Shown here in pieces: positions 63,560 through 64,000 of a stretch of DNA of 64,000 nucleotides (within the stretch, counting starts at the first letter, position 1; each line of letters begins with the position of its first letter). The stretch is taken from positions 19,995,218 through 20,059,217 of the forward strand of contig NC_084850.1 of NCBI RefSeq assembly GCF_033115175.1, given 5' to 3'. The notes below the pieces were generated by a model that saw only the letters and a program-made list of their open reading frames with translations, was not told where the DNA came from and did not search any database. The position numbers were made by a program, and so were the translations under genes. The DNA is from Lepus europaeus (Eukaryota > Chordata > Mammalia > Lagomorpha > Leporidae).

Positions 63560-64000
63560 AAGCCTTCTAGAGCCTATTTCACGCTCAGATTGTCACTTGG
63601 GCTCTACAACGGAAAGGCTTTCGTTTGTAACCTCGAAAGGACAGGGCGTAGCAAGAGCTAAGTGATGAGGAAAGGTCGACTCTGGCTCCAACAGAAGGCC
63701 AGGCCAGATCCTGGGCAGCAGAGACACCGCCGCAGCTTCACTGAACCTTCCACAAACTGCCACCCGGGAGAAATAGATGCCAACGATGCCTTCCCCTCCC
63801 CCAGCCCCCAGCCCAACCAGAGACACCGCACCCACTCCCTTCCCATCCTCAGCCCTTATCCCGAGCTCCATAGCCAGAGAAAAGGGGGGGAGGGTGCTAA
63901 GGAGAAAGGGGGTGGGGTCGGAGGAGAAAAAGGTGTGGACAGGCAGAGAAAATGGTGAATGAGGCTTAAGAGGAAAGGGGGTGAGGCAGAGAAATGGGGG
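63560..64000. other. GC-richer segment with CpGs, probably near the SLC9A6 promoter
   Basis: Composition changes sharply from AT-rich intron to G/C-rich blocks (CACCGCCGCAGCTTCACTGA, CCAACCAGAGACACCGCACC, GGAGGGTGCTAAGGAGAAAG) with scattered CpG. No repeat explains this. On the minus strand it lies just 5' of the intron, where exon 1 and its CpG island are expected. No exon 1 coding sequence was found in it. Confidence 0.5.

Noticed and set aside
63662..63958. 98-codon open frame in the GC-rich end
   Set aside because: Pro/Arg/Gly-rich composition follows from GC content. Does not resemble NHE6 exon 1 on either strand.

Overview
This window is vertebrate, almost certainly lagomorph (rabbit-like), nuclear DNA. 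Dozens of copies of the tRNA-derived lagomorph C-type SINE (head like GGGGCCGGCGCTGTGGC, internal (CT)n tract, AAATAAATAAATCTTTAAAAA tail) are scattered through it, next to older MIR, L2, L1, MaLR-LTR, hAT and Tigger relics shared by placental mammals. Family names come from recognition by eye; no repeat library was searched.

The one protein-coding gene found is SLC9A6 (NHE6, the endosomal Na+/H+ exchanger), on the minus strand. Exons 2 to 16 are present, from 53819 down to the stop codon at 6077. All 15 exons join in phase with no frameshift or premature stop and encode residues 110-701 plus the split codon 109, if exon 1 is the same length as in human. With that numbering the GES and WST sites hit by known human Christianson-syndrome deletions fall at 287-288 and 370-372, as expected, which supports the exon model. 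Exon 1, the promoter and the N-terminus lie beyond 64000; the GC-richer last 450 bp probably leads up to them. The gene is X-linked in human, so this may be X-chromosome sequence (inference).

Layout: 1-3660, intergenic sequence downstream of the gene with MIR/L2 relics and one young SINE; about 3660-6076, 3' UTR; 6077-6349, exon 16; then introns 15 to 2 with small exons between them (exon 13 is only 31 bp); 53820-64000, part of intron 1.

Most notable: three introns (7, 10 and 14) carry the splice signals of the minor, U12-dependent spliceosome. Intron 7 is of the rare AT-AC class. The U12 donor of intron 14 has a SINE lying directly against it. Exon 2 has two in-frame donors that produce long and short isoforms differing by 32 residues and one N-glycosylation sequon. 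SINEs that carry AATAAA tails are strongly biased to the antisense orientation within the gene, while a second SINE class without AATAAA is not. Other structures include a head-to-head inverted SINE pair, a 178-bp pure purine tract, a G-quadruplex-type GGGTGT array and an AT-rich palindrome cluster. I saw no additional protein gene, structural RNA gene, CRISPR array or other novel system.
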